Positions 1 to 13,421 of a DNA stretch of 64,000 nt are shown piece by piece. Origin of the DNA: Cladopsammia gracilis (Eukaryota > Cnidaria > Anthozoa > Scleractinia > Dendrophylliidae); NCBI GenBank assembly GCA_022457155.1, contig JAJGOT010000740.1, positions 1-64,000 of the forward strand, written 5' to 3'. Position 1 is the first letter of the stretch; each line of letters starts with the position of its first letter. Position numbers and translations under genes: made by a program. The notes beneath the pieces are model-generated. The model ran no database searches and was not told where the DNA came from. It worked only from the letters and a program-made list of their open reading frames with translations.

Positions 1-524
1 ATTTCTTTTTTTAGAAAGCTAGAGGAACAATTCTCTAGAGAACGTCAAGTGATAAACGGACACGCCCAGGTAAAACGGTTTATTTAAAGATTCGGACTAA
101 ATTAGTTACTATTACTGTAATAATAAGACATGCAATCGATATCCTGAGATAAATGCTTACTTCATCGTTGGGTGGTTTTCAGTAGGGCACTGCCAAAAAC
201 ACGTTTTTTTACAACAAACAATGTGACAAATATATCTTATTAATGATGCATGCAATTTTCAAACAAAATGAATCATCGAAATTGCTTTGTACGTGAATGA
301 TTTTCTTGCTGAGGAATACTGTTCCTATCTGTCTCACATAACTCAACTTGTGAATAAGACTCGTAACTCGCACTTCTGCGTAATTCCTGTTTCTTTTAGT
401 GAATTTCAAAAAGGTGCTGTACAAACATGAATGGGTCTGTATAAGCGCTTGAATCTTAAAACAGCGAATGTCGTAAAAATAATACTTTTTTTTTCCCCAA
501 AATACTAAATTGGATTTGTCGTAC

Positions 525-638
525 CTGTTTCGCAATTGCTTCCAAAGAACCCTTCATTGCATTGACATTTATGTCCATTCACCTGGTCAATGCAATTACC
601 ATTGCCAGAACAATTCACGCCTAAACAATCGTTGATAT
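525..638 (-). CDS. Calcium-binding EGF-like domain exon, next exon of the Ser-X repeat gene
   Basis: A 114-bp exon with acceptor TTTTTGCAG|ATATC and donor GAAACAG|GTACG, phase 1 at both ends, the usual arrangement for shuffled EGF exons. Joined to the preceding exon, the split codon gives Asp. The domain reads D-INDC, then CSGNGNC, then IDQVNGHKCQC, then EGFFGSNC: six cysteines in EGF spacing plus the D-x-N-D and D/N...G residues of a calcium-binding EGF. It therefore directly follows the half EGF that ends the giant exon. A possible further exon starts at 189 after a good acceptor (TTTTTGGCAG) and would stop after three codons (TGA at 179-181), which would end the protein just after this domain. 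That exon is weakly supported; the gene may instead continue beyond position 1. Confidence 0.9.
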
Positions 639-1894
639 CTGCAAAAAGTAAAAAATAATAAATTTGGAAAGATCAGCTTCAGAATTCTACCTTACTATTA
701 TTGGATTGGTTCTAACGTAATATTTATACAACAAGAGCATGTTTCTCGTCAAGGTGAAAAATCGTCGAGAAATTATTGTTACGAGACGATTGAATACCAC
801 GATAAAACACGCACGTCGAGTTTCTTTCCTGGGATAATTTTCATGTCAATAGACAAAGAGTATCATATTTAAAAGGCCAATTTACAGGTAACCACAAGGA
901 TGTTTACATGCGCGATAACAATAAGCATAAGGTGACATACGTAAGCACAGTGGCATAAAAGGTTGGCGCGATCACCTTTCAGGGCCAAATTTGAATACAA
1001 CATGAATGTACGCTGACAACTTAACTAGGGACATTTTTTGTCTACTTTCTTTGCTTGTTCTGCTCATGCTTGTGACATCCCGGTTATCGAGTGCGACGCA
1101 ACGACGCAATGCTTCCGTCGTTGCGTCGCACGTATGAAACGTGTTAACACAAGCACAACGAGGCGCTAAACTAAAGACCAACATCATCGACCTTTCATTT
1201 AGCTCAAGTCATCACAAGTTTACCATGGACTCTTTTCCTGCAGACGTTAATGGAAAGCTTGAACATAACTAATTCGCCTGGCTCAGAATTCGACTGTGTG
1301 TGCAAATTCTTTCTGCGTACTAATTTAGAATCTCTAGATCGTTGTTACAGTTCCGTTTTCTTTGACTGACAGTATCATGCTATAGTATGACGCCCTAGTG
1401 TGGCTGTTACGTACCACTAATCTGATGTAACATCACCATACACAAACCCAAGGTGTGAATAGTTTAAAAACGGAAATAGGTACCGAATTATAACATATCT
1501 TCAACATAGTGGTAAAATGAGAATTACATTCTAACTCAAAGTTAAGGGAAAATGAGCTGTTATGATTATTAATTTTGTACACCTTACTACACGAAAGACC
1601 AAAATTATTCACAATCTCACCCAATATTAACTATACACTTTATTGCACATTGGCGGCAAATTAAAACGCATATACATCAATATAATTTGGCCGCCATTTT
1701 GGAATAAGGTGTATAACACCAAATAAAATAATCCCTTCTTTGTTAACACTCTTCAAAACCTAAGTTACCAGAGCTGTAAAGTATTAAATGAAACAAGCTA
1801 GCCTTGTAAAAAGCGATATATTCATTTGAGAATTTGTATCCCATTAAACAATAAACAAAATGAAATTTTATAGTTAGTCAAAGGTAACACTAAC
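639..1894 (-). other. Intron between the giant repeat exon and the EGF exon
   Basis: Bounded by GT at 1,894-1,893 and AG at 640-639 on the minus strand. It is AT-rich and I see no coding sequence in it. It holds one strong hairpin, listed separately. Confidence 0.85.
1091..1131. repeat. Perfect 16-bp inverted repeat (hairpin) in the intron
   Basis: GTGCGACGCAACGACG at 1,091-1,106 is perfectly complemented at 1,116-1,131, with a 9-base loop. It is CG-rich in an AT-rich intron and probably the core of a small palindromic transposon remnant. Confidence 0.7.
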
Positions 1895-4800
1895 CTTCAT
1901 CACAATTAACCCCACTAAATCCTGGCAAACATGAAGGCAGCACCAATACCGTTGACGTAGATGGAAAAATAGAAAACAATTGCGACAAACTGGATGATAC
2001 ACTAGCAGACATGGAGACCGACACAATTCTCGACACACTGCCCAACGTGGAGGTCGAGACACTTGGTGACACCCTGACAGAGATTAATGGTAACACACTG
2101 GCCGACACGATAGCAGAGCTGGAGGCTGAGACACTTCCCGACACACTGGGCGACGACGAAGAAGCCGAGACACTTGGTGACGAGCTGGCCGAGATTAATG
2201 ACGACAAACTGGCTAAGATGCTAGCAGAGTTGAACACCGAGACACTTGCAGACATAATTGCCGATTGGGAGGATGAGAAACTCTGAGACACATTGCGGGA
2301 GGTCATTGACGACACACTGGATAAGATGCTAGCAAAGATGGAGTCGGAGACACTCTGAGACACCCTGGCGGAGATCGATGGCGACACACTCGATGACACG
2401 CTAGAGGAAGTGGATGCCGAGATACTTGCCGACACACTGGTCAACGTGGGGGCTAAGACACTCTCAAACACGCTGCCGGAGATTGATGGCGACACACTAG
2501 CTGATGTGAAGACCGAGACACTCTGAGACACGTTGGCGGAGATCCGTAGCGAAACACTGGCTGACACGCTAGCAGAGGTGGATGCCGACACACTTGCAGA
2601 CGGGGAGGCCGAGACACTCTCTGACACGATAACGGAGGTCGATGGCGACAAACTGGCTGACACCCTCGCAGACGTGAAGGCCGAATCACTCGCCGACACC
2701 CTGGCCGAAGTGGAGGCTGATGCAGTGTGTGACACGCTGGCGGAGATCGATGGTGACACACTAGTTAACACGCTAGCATAGGTGGACGCGGACACACTTG
2801 CCGACACACTTGTGGACGTGGAGGCCAAGACACTTTGTGAACCGCTCACGGAGGTCGATCGCGACACACCGGCTGACAAGCTACCAGAGGTGGAGGCCGA
2901 CGCAATCACCGACACACTGGCCGAAGTGGAGGCTGAGACAATCTGAGAAACGCTTCCGGAGATCGATGGCGACGCACTCGCCGACACGGTAGAAGAGGTG
3001 AACGCCGAGATAGTTGTCGATAAACTTGTCGATGTGGAGGCCGAGACACTCTGTGACACGCTCGCGGACGTCGATGGCGACACACTGGCTGACATGCTAG
3101 CAGAGGTAAAAGACGAATCACTCGCCGACACACTGGCTGAAGTGGAGGCTGAGACAGTCTCTGACACTCTGGCGGAGATCAATGGTGGCACACTCGTTAA
3201 CACGCTAGCAGAGGTGGATGTCGAGACACCTGCCGACACACTTGTTGATGTGGAGGCAACGACACTCTGAGAAACGCTGCCGAAAATCGATGGCGAGACA
3301 CCCGATGACACGCTAGCAGATATAGAGGACAAGACACTCTGTGACGCTCTCGCGGAAGTCGATGGCGAAACACTGTCTAACACGCTAGCAGAGGTGGAGG
3401 CCGAGGCACTCAAGGACACACTTGTCGATGTGGAGGCTGACACACTCTGAGATACGCTGGCAGAGATCGATGGCGATACTCTAGCTGACACACTAGGAGA
3501 GACGGAGGCGGAGACAGTTGCCGACTCACTTGTGGACGTTGAGACCGAGGACACTCTGTGATACACTCGCGGACATAGATGGAGACGCACTTGCTGACAC
3601 GCTAGCAGAAGTTGAGGCCGAGACACTCTCCGACACACTAGACGACGTGGAGACTGTAACACTCAAAGAAACGCTGGCTGAGATCGACGGCGATGTTCTA
3701 GCTGAAACAGTAGGAGAGACGGAGGCGGAGACAGTTGCCGACTCACTTGTGGACGTTGAGACCGAGACACTCTGTGAAGCGCTGGAGGAGATAGATGGAG
3801 ACGCACCGGCTGACACGCCAGGAGAAGTGGAGGTCGAGACACTATCCAACACACTAGCCGACGCGGAAGCTGTAACACTCGAAGAAACGCTGGCTAAGAT
3901 CGATGGCGATGCACTAGCTGACACACTAGGAGAGGTGGATACAGACTCAGTTGCCGACTCACTTGTGGACGTTGAGACCGAGACACTCTGTGAAGCGCTC
4001 GCGAAGATTGACGAAGACGCAACGGTTGATACGCTAGCAGAAGTGGAGGCCGAGACACTCTCCGACACACTAGCCGACGTGGGGGCTGTAACACTCTGAG
4101 AAACGTTGGCTGAGATCGACAGCGATGCACTTGCTGACACACTAGGAAAGGTGGAACCAGACACAATTGCCGACTCAATTGTGGACGTTGAGACCGAGAC
4201 ACTCTGTGATACGCTCGTGGAGATAGACGGAGACGTACTTGCTGCCACGGTAGCAGAATTGGACGACGAGACACTCTCCGACACACTAACCGACGTGGAG
4301 GCTGTAACACTCTGAGAAACGCTGGCTGAGATCGGTGGCGATGCAGTAGCTGACACACTTGGAGAGGTGTAGGCGGAGACAATTGCCGACTCATTTCTAG
4401 ACGTTGAGTCCGAGACACTCTGTGAAGCGGTTGAGGATATAGATGGAGACGAACTGGCTGACACGCTAGGAGATGTGGAGGTCGAGACACTCTCCGACAC
4501 ACTAGCCGAAATGGTGGCTGTAACACTCTGAGAAACGCTGGCAGAGATCGATGGCGATGCTCTAGCTGAAACACTAGGAGAGGTGGAGGCGGAGACAGTT
4601 GCCGACTCACTTGTGGACGTTGAGACAGAGACACTCTGTGATGCGCTCGCGGTGATAGACGGAGACGCACTTGTTGACACGCTAACAGATGTGGAGGCCG
4701 AGACACTCTCCGACACACTAGCCGACGTGGAGGCTGTAACGGGCTGAGAAACGCTGGCTGAGATCGACGGCGATGCACTTGCTGACACACTAAGAAAGGT

Positions 4801-7800
4801 GGAGCCGGAGACAGCTGCCGACAAACGTGTGGACGTTGAGACCGAGACACTCTGTGATACACTCGCGGTGATAGATGGAGACGCACTTGCTGACACGCTA
4901 GCAGAAGTGGAGGTCGAGACACTCTCCAACACACTAGACGACGTGGAGACTTTAACACTCTGAGAAACGCTGGCTGAGATCGACGGCGATGTTCTAGCTG
5001 AATCACTAGGAGAGATGGAGGCGGAGACAGTTGCCGACTTACTTGTGGACGTTGAGACCGAGACACTCTGTGATGCGCTCGCGGAGATAGACGGAGATGC
5101 ACTTGTTGACACGCTAGCAGAAGTAGATGCCGAGATACTCTCCGACACACTAGCCGACGTGGAGGCTTTAACACTCTGAGAAACGCTGGCTGAGATCGAC
5201 GGCGATGCACTTGCTGACAAACTAGGAGAGTTGGAGCCGGAGACAGTTGTCAACACACTTGTGGATGTTGAGACCAAAGCACTTTGTATTGCGCTCGCGG
5301 AGATAGAAGGAGACGCACTTGCTGACACGCTGGCAGAAGTAGAGGTCGAGAACCTCTCCGACACACTATCCGATGTGGAGGCTGCAACAGGATGAGAAAC
5401 GCTGGCTAAGATCGACGGCGATGCACTTGCTGGCACAGTAGGAAACGTGGAACCGGAGACTCTTGCCGACACACTTGTGGACGTTGAAACCGAGACACTC
5501 TGTGATACGCTCGAGACGATAGACGGAGACGCAATTGCTGACACGGTAGCAGAAGTGGAGGCCGAGACACTCTCCGATACAGTAACCGACGTGGAGGCTG
5601 TAACACTCTGGGAAACGCTGGCTGAGATCGGTAGCGATGCAGTAGCTGACACAATAGGAGAGGTGGGGGCGGAGACAGTTGCCGACTCACTTGTGGACGT
5701 TGAGACCGAGACACTCTGTGAAGCGCTGGAGAAGATAGATGGAGACGCACCGGCTGACACGCCAGGAGAAGTGGAGGTCGAGACACTATCTAACACACTA
5801 GCCGACGTGAAAGCTGTAACACTCGAAGAAACGCTGGCTAAGATCGATGGCGATGCACTAGCTGACACACTAGGAGAGGTGGATACAGACTCAGTTGCCG
5901 ACTCACTTGTGGACGTTGAGACCGAGACACTCTGTGAAGCGCTCGCGAAGATTGACGAAGACGCAACGGTTGATACGCTAGCAGAAGTGGAGGCTGAGAC
6001 ACTCTCCGACACACTAGCCGACGTTGGGGCTGTAACACTCTGAGAAACGTTGGCTGAGATCGACAGCGATGCACTTGCTGACACACTAGGAAAGGTGGAA
6101 CCAGACACAATTGCCGACTCAATTGTGGACGTTGAGACCGAGACACTGTGTGATACGCTCGTGGAGATAGACGGAGACGCACTTGCTGCCACGGTAGCAG
6201 AATTGGAGGACGAGACAATCTTCGACACACTAACCGACGTGGAGGCTGTAACACTCTGAGAAACGCTGGCTGAGATCGGTGGAGATGCAGTAGCTGACAC
6301 ACTTGGAGAGGTGGAGGCGGATACAGTTGCCGACTCACTTGTAGACGTTGAGTCCGCGACACTCTGTGAAGCGCTTGAGGAGATAGATGGAGACGCACTG
6401 GCTGACACAATAGGAGATGTGGAGGTCGAGACACTCTCCGACACACTAGCCGACGTGGAAGCTGTAACACTAGAAGAAACGCTGGTTAAGATCGATGGCG
6501 ATGCACTAGCTGACACACTAGGAGAGGTGGATACAGACACAGTTGCCGACACACTTGTGGACGTTGGGACCGAAACACTCTGTGATACGATCGCAGAGAT
6601 AGACGGAGACGCACTTGTTGACACGCTAGCAGAAGTGAAGGCCGAGACACTCTCCGACACACTAGCCGACGTGGAGGCTGTAACACTATGAGAAACGCTG
6701 GCTGAGATCGATGTCGAGACACTTGCTGACACTCTAGGAGAGGTGGAGCCCGAGACAGTTCCCGACAAACTTGTGGAAGTTGGGACCGAAATACTCTGTG
6801 ATACGCTCGCAGAGATAGACGGAGACGCACTTGCTGACACGCTAGCAGAATTCGAAGTTGAGGCAAAGACACTCTCCGACACACTACCCGACATGGAAGC
6901 TGTAACACTCTGAGAAACGCTGGATGAGATCGACGGCGATGCACCTGCTGACACACTGGGAGAGTTGGAGCCGGAGACAGTTGCCGACACACTGGTGGAC
7001 GTCGAGACCGAGACACTCTGTGATACGCTCGTGGAGATAGACGGAGACGCACTTGCTGCCACGCTAGCAGAACTGGAGGACGAGACACTCTCTGACACAC
7101 TAACCGACGTGGAGGCTGTAACACTCTGAGAAACGCTGGCTGAGATCGGTGGCGATGCAATAGCTGACACACTTGGAGAGGTGGAGGCGGAGACAGTTGC
7201 CGACTCATTTGTAGACGTTGAGTCCGAGACACTCTGTGAAGCGCTTGAGGAGATAGATGGAGACGAACTGGCTGACACGCTAGGAGATGTGGAGGTCGAG
7301 ACACTCTCCGACATACTAGCGAAAATGGTGGCTGTAACACTCTGAGAAACGCTGGCAGAGATCGAAAGCGATGCTCTAGCTGAACCACTAATAGAGGTGG
7401 AGGCGGAGACAGTTGTCGACTCACTTGTGGACGTTGAGACCGAGATACTCTGTGATGCGCTCGCGGTGATAGGCGGAGACGCACTTGTTGACACGCTAAC
7501 AGATGTGGAGGCCGAGACACTTTCCGACACACTAGCCGACGTGGAGGCTGTAGCAGGCTGTGAAACGCTGGCTGAGATCGAAGGCGATGCACTTGCTGAC
7601 ACACTAGGGAAGGTGGAGCCGGAGACAGCTGCCGACAAACGTGTGGACGTTGAGACCGAGACACTCAGTGATACAATCGCGGTGATAGATGGAAACGCAC
7701 TTGCTGACACGCTAGCAGAAGTGGAGGTCGAGACACTCTCCGACACACTAGACGGCGTGGAGACTGTAACACTCTGAGAAACGCTGGCTGAGATCGACGG

Positions 7801-10800
7801 CGATGTTCTAGCTGAAACACTAGGAGAGATGGAGGCGGAGACAGTTGCCGACTCACTTGTGGACGATGAGACCGAGACACTCTGTGATGCGCTCGCGGAG
7901 ATAGACGGAGATGCACTTGTTGACACGCTAGCAGAAGTGGAGGCCGAGACACTCTCAGACACATTAGCCGACGTGGAGGCTGTAACACTATTAGAAACGC
8001 TGGCTGAGATCGATGCCGAGACACTTGCTGACACTTTAGGAGAGGTGGAGCCGGAGACATTTGCCGACACACTTGTGGACGTTGGGACCGAAAAAATCTC
8101 TGATACGCTCGCAGAGATAGACGGAGACGCACTTGCTGACACGCTAGCAGAATTCGAAGTGGAGGCGGAGACCCTCTCCGACACACTAGCCGACGTGGAG
8201 GCTGCAACACTCGAAGAAACGCTGGCTGAGATGGACGGGGGTACACTAGCTGACACACTGGGAGAGGTGGAACCAGACACAGTTGCCAACTCAATTGTGG
8301 ACGTTGAGACCGAAACACTCTGTGATACACTCGCGGACATAGATGGAGACGCATTTGCTGACACGCTAGCAGAAGTGGAGGCCGAGGCACTCTCCGACTC
8401 ACTAGCCGAATTGGTGGCTGTAACACTCTGAGAAATGCTGGCAGAGATCGACGACGAGACACTTGCTGACATACTAGGAGAGTTGAAGCCAGAGACAGTT
8501 GCCGACACACTGGTGGACGTTGGGACCGAGACACTCTGTGATACGCCCGCGGAGATAGACGGAGACGCACTTGCTGACACGTTAGCAGAAGTGGAGGCCG
8601 AGAAACTCTCCGACACACTAACCGACCTGGAGGCTGTAACACTCTGAGAGACGCTGGCTGAGATCGGTGGCGATGCAGTAGCTGACACACTAGGAGAGAT
8701 GGAGGCGGACACAATTGCCGACTCACTTGTGGACTTTGAGACCGAGACACTCTGTGAAGCGCTCGCGAAGATTGACGAAGACGCAACGGTTGATACGCTA
8801 GGAGAAGTGGAGGCCGAGACCTTCTCCGACACACTAGCCGACGTGGAGACTGTAACACTCTGGGAAACGTTGGCTGAGATCGACAGCGATGCACTTGCTG
8901 GCACACTAGGAGAGTTGGAGCCGGAGACAGTTGCCGACACACTTGTGGATGTTGAGACCGAGACACTTTGTGTTACGCTCAAGGAGATAGATAGAGACGC
9001 ACTTGCTGACACGCTAGGAGAAGTGGAGGTCGAGACACTCTCGAACACACTAGACGACGTGGAGGCTGTAACACTCTGAGAAACGCTGGCTGAGATCGAC
9101 GGCGGGTCACTTGATGACACACTAGGAGAGGTGGAGCCGGAGATTGATACCGACACACTTGTGGACGTTGGGACCGAAACACTCTGTGATACGCTCACGG
9201 AGTTAGACGGAGACGTACTTGTTGACACGCTATCAGAAGTGGATGCCGAGACACTCTCCGACACACTAACCAACGTGGAGACTGTAACACTCTGAGAAAC
9301 GCTGGCTGAGATCGACGGCGATAAACTTGCTGACACACTAGGAGAGCTGGAGCCGGAGACAGTTCCCGACACACTTGTGGACGTTGAGACCGAGACACTC
9401 TGTGATACGCTCGTGGAGATAGACGGAGACGCACTTGCTGACACGCTAGCAGAAGTGGAGGTCGAGACACTCTCCAACACACTAGAAGACTTGGGGCCTG
9501 TAACACTCTGAGATACGCTGGCTGAGATGGACGGCGGTACACTAGCTGACACACTAGGAGATGTGGAGGCAGACACGGTTGCCGACACACTTGTGGACGT
9601 TGAGACCGAGACACTCTGTGATACGCGCGCGGAGATAGACGGAGACGCACTTGTTGACACGCTAGCAGAAGTGGAGGCGGAGACACTCTCCGACACACTA
9701 GCCGACGTGGAGGCTGTAACAATCTGAGAAACGCTGGCTGAGATCGACGGCGATGCACTTGCTGACACACTAGGAGAGTTGGAGCCGGAGACAGTTGTCG
9801 ACACACTGGTGGAAGTCGAGACCGAGACACTCTGTGATACGCTCGTGGAGATAGATGGAGACGCACCGGCTGACACGCCAGGAGAAGTGGAGGTCGAGAC
9901 ACTATCCAACACACTAGCCGACGTGGAAGCTGTAACACTCGAAGAAACGCTGGCTAAGATCGATGGCGATGCACTAGCTGACACACTAGGAGAGGTGGAT
10001 ACAGACTCAGTTGCCGACACACTTGTGGACGTTGAGACCGAGACACTCTGTGATACGCTCGCGGAGATAGACGGAAACGCACTTCTTGACACGTTAGCAG
10101 AAGTGGAGGACGAGACACTATCCGACACACTAGCCGACATGGAGGCTGTAACAGGCTGAGAAACGCTGGCTGATATCGACGGCGATGCACTTGCTGACAC
10201 ATTAGGAAAGGTGGAGCCGGACACTGCCGACTCACTTGTGGACGTTGAGACCGAGACACTCTGTGATACTTTCGCGGACATAGATGGAGACGCACTTGCT
10301 GACACGCTAGCAGAAGTGGAGGTCGAGACACTCTCCGACACACTAGACGACGTGGAGACTTTAACACTCTGAGAAACGCTGGCTGAGATCGACGGCGATG
10401 TTCTAGCTGAAACACTAGGAGAGACTGAGGCGGAGACAGTTGCCGACTTACTTGTGGACGTTGAGACCGAGACACTCTGTGATGCGCTCGCGGAGATAGA
10501 CGGAGATGCACTTGATGACACACTAGCAGAAGTAGATGCCGAGACACTCTCCGACACACTAGCCGACGTGGAGGCTTTAACACTCTGAGAAACGCTGGCT
10601 GACATCGACGGCGATGCACTTGCTGACACACTAGGAGAGTTGGAGCCGGAGACAGTTGCCGACTCACTTGTGGACGTTGAGACCGAGACACTCTGTGATA
10701 CTTTCGCGGACATAGATGGAGACGAACTTCCTGACACGCTTGGAGAAGTGGAGGTCGAGACACTCTCCGACAAACTAGACGACGTGGGGACTGTAACACT

Positions 10801-13421
10801 CTGAGAAACGCTGGCTGAGATCAACGGCGATACACTAGCTGACACACCAGGAGATGTGGAGTCGGACACGGTTGCCGACACACTTGTGGTCATTGAAACC
10901 GAGACACTTTGTGTTACGCTCGCGGAGATAGAAGGAGACGCACTTGCTGACACGCTGGCAGAAGTGGAGGTCGAGACACTCTCCGACACACTAGCCGACG
11001 TAGAGGCTGTAACACTCTGAGAAACGCTGGCTGAGATCGACGGCGAGATACTTGCTGGCACACTAGTAGAGGTGGAGCCTGGAGACAGTTGCCGACACAC
11101 TTGTGTACGTTGGGACCGAAGCACTCTGTGATATGCTCGTAAAGATAGACGGAGACGCACTTGCTGACACGCTAGCAGAAGTGGAGGTCGAGACAGTCTC
11201 CGACACACTAGACGACGTGGAGCCTGTAACACTCTGAGAAACGCTGGCTGAGATGGACGGCGGTACACTAGCTGACACACTAGGAGATGTGGAGGCGGAC
11301 ACGGTTGCCGAAACACTTGTGGACGTTAAGACTGAGACACCTTGTGATACGCTCGCGAAGATAGACGGAGACGCACTTGTTGATATGCTAGCAGAAGTGG
11401 AGGCCGAGACACTCTCCGACACACTGGCCGACCTGGAGGCTGTAACACTCTGAGAAACGCTGGCTGAGATTGGTGGGGACGCAGCAACTGACACGCTAGG
11501 AGAAGTGGGAGTGGAGACACTTGCCGACACACTTGTGGACGTTGAGACCGAGATACTCTGTGATGCGCTCGCGGAGATAGACGGTGACGCAATTGCTGAC
11601 ACTCTAGCAAAAGTGGAGGCCGAGACACTCTCTGACACACTAGCCGACGTAGAAGCTGTAACACTCTGAGAAACGTTGGCTGAGATCGAGGGCGATATAC
11701 TTGCTGACACGCTTGGAGAAATGGAGGCCGAGACACTTGCCGACACACTTGTTGACGTGGTGGCCGAGTCACATTGAAAAACACTGGCAGAGATCGATGA
11801 CGATACACTAGCTGACACGCCAGGAGAGGTGGAGGCCGAGACACTTGCCGACCCACTTGTGGACGTGGTGGCCAAGTTACTCTGTGAATAGCTCGTGGTG
11901 GTCGATATGGACACACTGGCTGACACGCTGGCAGAGGTGGAGGCCGAATCACCCGCCGACGCAATGGCCGAGGTGGAGGCTGCCAAAATCTTTGACACGC
12001 TGGCGTAGATCGATTGTGAAGCACTCGTTGACAAGCTAGCAGAGGTGGATGCCGAGACACTTGCCGACAAACTTGTGGACGTGGAGGCCGAGACAATCTG
12101 TGAACCGCTTGTAGAGGTCGTAGGCGACACACTTACTGACACGCTAGCAGATATGGTGGCCGACGCACTCACTGACACAGTGGACAACGTGAAGGCTGAG
12201 ACACTCTGTGAAACGGTGGCTGAGATCGACGGTGGTACACTTGCTGACACGCTAGCAGAGGTAGAGGCCGAGACACTTGCCGACACACTTGTGTACGTGG
12301 AAGCCGAGACACTCTGTGAACCGCTCGCGGAGGTCGATCGCGACACGCCTGCTGACACGTTAGCAGAGGTGGTGTACGACTCACTTACTGATACACTGGC
12401 TGAGGTGGAGGGTGAGAAAATCTCCGACATGCTGGCGGAAAACGATGGCGATACACTATCTGACACACTGGGAGAGGTGGCGGCAGAGACAGTTGCCGAC
12501 TCACTTGTGAACGTTGAGACCGAGACACTCTGTGATACGCTCGCGGAGATAGACGGAGACGCACTTGGTGACACGCTAGCAGAAGTGGAGGCCGAGACAC
12601 TCTCCGGCACACTAGCTGACGTGGAGGCTGTAACACGCTGAGAAACGCTGGAGGAGATCGAGGGCGATACACTTGCTGACATGCTAGGAGAGGTGGGGGC
12701 CGAGACAGTCGATGACACACTTGTTGACGTGCTGGCCGAGTCATGCTGAGAAACACTTGCAGAGATCGATGACGATACACTAGCCGACACGCTAGGAGAG
12801 GTGGAGGGCCGAGACACTTGCCGACATACTTGTGGAGGTCGTAGGCGACACACTTACTGACACGCAAGCAGATATGGTGGCCGACGCACTCACTGACACA
12901 CTGGACAACGTGAAGGCTGAGACACTCTGTGAAACGATGGCTGAGATCGACGGCGGTACACTTGCTGACACGCTAGCAGAGGTGGAGGCCGAGACACTTG
13001 CCGACACACTTGTGGACGTAGAGGCCGAGACACCCTGTGATACACTCCCATAGATTGATGTAGACGCACTGGCTGATACGCTAGCAGAATTGGAGGTCGA
13101 GACACTCCCCGACACACTAGCCGACGTGGAGGCTGACACACTCTGTGAAACGCTGGCGGAGATCGATGACGATACACTAGCTGCAACGCCAGGAGAGGTG
13201 GAGGCCGAGGCGCTTGACGACACACTTGTGGACGTGGAGGCCGAGACAATCGGTGAACCGCTCGCGGAGGTCGATGGCGACACACTGGCTGACACTGTAG
13301 CAGCGGTGGGGTGCGACACACTAGGTGATACGCTAGCAGACTTGGAAAACGGAGCACTTTCCGACAGAATGGCTGTTGACGAGGAATACGAAACATTTGG
13401 TGACGAGCTGGCCGAGGTCGT
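1895..13421 (-). CDS. Giant exon of an extracellular serine-rich (Ser-X)n repeat protein with terminal half EGF domain; frame broken three times
   Basis: On the minus strand this exon reads as about 3,840 residues in which nearly every second residue is serine, alternating with V, A, T, I, P, Q or E. The main repeat is 36 aa (108 bp), paired into 72-aa (216-bp) units; typical pieces are [14 protein letters not shown] and [15 protein letters not shown] plausible acceptor (TTTTGCAG) precedes 13,421. The 3' end is a strong donor (GATGAAG|GTTAGT) after residues [13 protein letters not shown], the last two cysteines of an EGF domain. Frame is lost by single extra bases near 12,806-12,808, 11,080 and 3,549-3,550. 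Removing them gives a length (3n+1) matching the phase-1 donor. The breaks could be assembly errors or real disablement. Serine density suggests dense O-glycosylation, as in mucins or bacterial serine-rich adhesins (inference). Upstream exons and a signal peptide were not found in the window. Confidence 0.78.
2000..13400. repeat. 216-bp tandem repeat array (coding minisatellite) with higher-order duplications
   Basis: Direct reading shows a 216-bp unit: on the plus strand the stop in CTCTGAGAAACG recurs at 4,313 and 4,529, and on through the array. Each unit is two diverged 108-bp halves. Edge units (about 2.0-3.5 kb and 11.7-13.4 kb) are more divergent than the middle, as expected for an array homogenised by unequal exchange. 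Larger blocks are duplicated: 3.78-4.32 kb matches 5.70-6.26 kb at an offset of 1,944 bp (nine units). Composition differs sharply from the AT-rich flanks. Confidence 0.92.

Noticed and set aside
179..189. Terminal micro-exon of the Ser-X/EGF gene
   Set aside because: Acceptor is good and gives an immediate stop, but three codons are too little evidence to list as a feature without RNA support.
2000..13400. Bacterial contamination suggested by the SRR-adhesin-like repeats
   Set aside because: The array ends at a consensus splice donor and continues in phase into a calcium-binding EGF exon, which is eukaryotic gene structure.
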